From positions 3,100,001 to 3,164,000 of the forward strand of contig OZ059896.1 in the NCBI GenBank assembly GCA_964057225.1: a DNA stretch of 64,000 bases, in the 5' to 3' direction. Shown here in pieces: positions 63,701 through 64,000 of this stretch. Position 1 is the first letter of the stretch. Every line of letters begins with the position of its first letter. A program made the translations under genes and the position numbers. This DNA is from Auanema rhodensis. Its lineage: Eukaryota > Nematoda > Chromadorea > Rhabditida > Rhabditidae. The notes under the pieces are model-generated. The model saw only the letters and a program-made list of their open reading frames with translations. It ran no database searches and was not told where the DNA came from.

Positions 63701-64000
63701 TTGTCAAAATGTTTTTGGAAGCAATGTTGAGTGTACATGGAAACTCAACATACACTAATGCATCATTTTTAAACGATCATAACTAATTTTTGTATTGAGT
63801 GTTTCCCAATGTAGTATAGTGCATTCGATGTGGATTTTTAAGCTGCGTCGATCTGTGTTATCAGATTTGCGCTAGCTTAAAAATGCACCGAGATATCAAC
63901 TGATATAAGTTCACACTTATATCCTCGATTTTCACCCTGAAGAATTAATTTTTTTGTTGAATAACAATGTCAATCGTCTTTGTCTTGAAAAAAGGAATCT
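60725..64000 (+). repeat. 10-monomer higher-order repeat, second unit (cut by window edge)
   Basis: Copies 174-182 and the partial copy 183 repeat 57216-60491 almost base for base. The unit continues past the window. The near identity points to a very recent tandem duplication, or to an assembly decision in a hard region. Confidence 0.88.
63883..64000 (+). repeat. Partial last monomer
   Basis: The first 118 bp of copy 183, a B monomer with gatataagttc, ccctgaag and the rare tcaatcg, match the start of the monomer at 60374. The array clearly continues beyond the window. Confidence 0.95.

Larger units (their letters stand above)
1..64000 (+). repeat. 351-bp satellite DNA array, whole window
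   Basis: Every line of the window is the same 351-bp monomer repeated head to tail. The motif atgcaccgag at position 1 returns at 352, 703, 1054 and so on, with variants atacaccgag and atgaaccgag. There are 182 complete copies plus a partial one. All are in one orientation. Copy 1 is about 30% G+C. No unique spacer, transposon, RNA gene or regulatory region interrupts it, so no stretch needs separate intergenic comment. Arrays like this usually lie in centromeric or pericentromeric heterochromatin; that placement is inference. The array is open at both window edges, so its true length is unknown. I do not recognise the satellite family or species. Confidence 0.98.

Noticed and set aside
52020-63786. 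Four plus-strand frames of 60 codons at 52020, 53425, 60095 and 63604
   Set aside because: They occur only in the copies with the one-base C deletion, and begin at TTG, which is not a normal eukaryotic start. They are frame effects of that indel.
1-64000. CRISPR array
   Set aside because: There are regular repeats but no short repeat with unique spacers; the whole 351-bp unit is repeated.
1-64000. Identification as a named satellite (for example beetle or parasitoid wasp families of similar length)
   Set aside because: Length and style are compatible with several insect satellites, but I cannot match the sequence to a specific one. A nucleotide search against satellite databases would decide; I make no claim.
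1-64000. A hidden gene system or mobile element in the array
   Set aside because: I read along the window for any break of the 351-bp pattern. The only breaks are the six indel copies, the mosaics and single substitutions. There is no room for an inserted gene.

Overview
The whole 64,000-base window is one uninterrupted satellite DNA array. A monomer of 351 bp is repeated head to tail, always in the same orientation, with no unique sequence, gene, RNA gene, mobile element, CRISPR array or inversion that I can see. With monomers started at the motif atgcaccgag, there are 182 complete copies (1-63882) and a 118-bp partial copy at the right edge (63883-64000). The array runs off both ends of the window. 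The monomer is AT-rich (copy 1 has 106 G+C in 351, about 30%). Its length is held very tightly: by phase, all complete copies are 351 bp except four of 350 bp and two of 353 bp.

The organism is a eukaryote. Long satellites with higher-order structure are typical of centromeric or pericentromeric heterochromatin. The motif style (AT-rich, many A/T tracts, monomer of about 350 bp) would fit an insect, and CpG is over-represented rather than depleted, which fits a lineage with little germline DNA methylation. The taxon is inference; I do not recognise the satellite.

Layout: two monomer families differ at a set of linked sites. Family A has ttcgttgaataacattg, tttttgcc, tgctaaatt, cgaaaaaa and caattttgag. 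Family B has tttgttgaataacaatg, ctttgtc, tgtgaaatt or tgtaaaatt, cgggaaaa and caatgttgag. Copies 1-30 (1-10530) are A. Positions 10531-32643 alternate between B blocks (10531-13338, 14041-16146, 17200-18954, 19306-20358, 27379-28782) and A blocks (13339-13689, 16147-17199, 20359-27378, 29134-32643). From 32644 to the end all copies are B except one mosaic. Four monomers (starting 13690, 18955, 28783 and 40015) are A/B mosaics. I count 64 A, 114 B and 4 mosaic complete copies.

Higher-order repeats of several sizes are nested along the array: dimers (702 bp) at 2809-5616 and 17200-18603; trimers (1,053 bp) at 703-2808 and 54057-57215; a 6-mer (2,106 bp) at 43876-48087; an 8-mer (2,808 bp) at 11233-16848; a 10-mer (3,509 bp) from 57216 to the end; a 7.4-kb block repeated 16,848 bp away (3862-11232 and 20710-28080); and a further partial copy at 29134-34047. 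This is the expected mark of ongoing unequal exchange, amplification and gene conversion.

Nothing here works together as genes. Short open frames recur in every B monomer, but they are by-products of the repeat. The most useful observations are the modular monomer (a nearly invariant box of about 38 bp beside a variable tail segment that is exchanged between families), short dyads whose pairing is altered by family-specific substitutions, and the well-preserved record of amplification.
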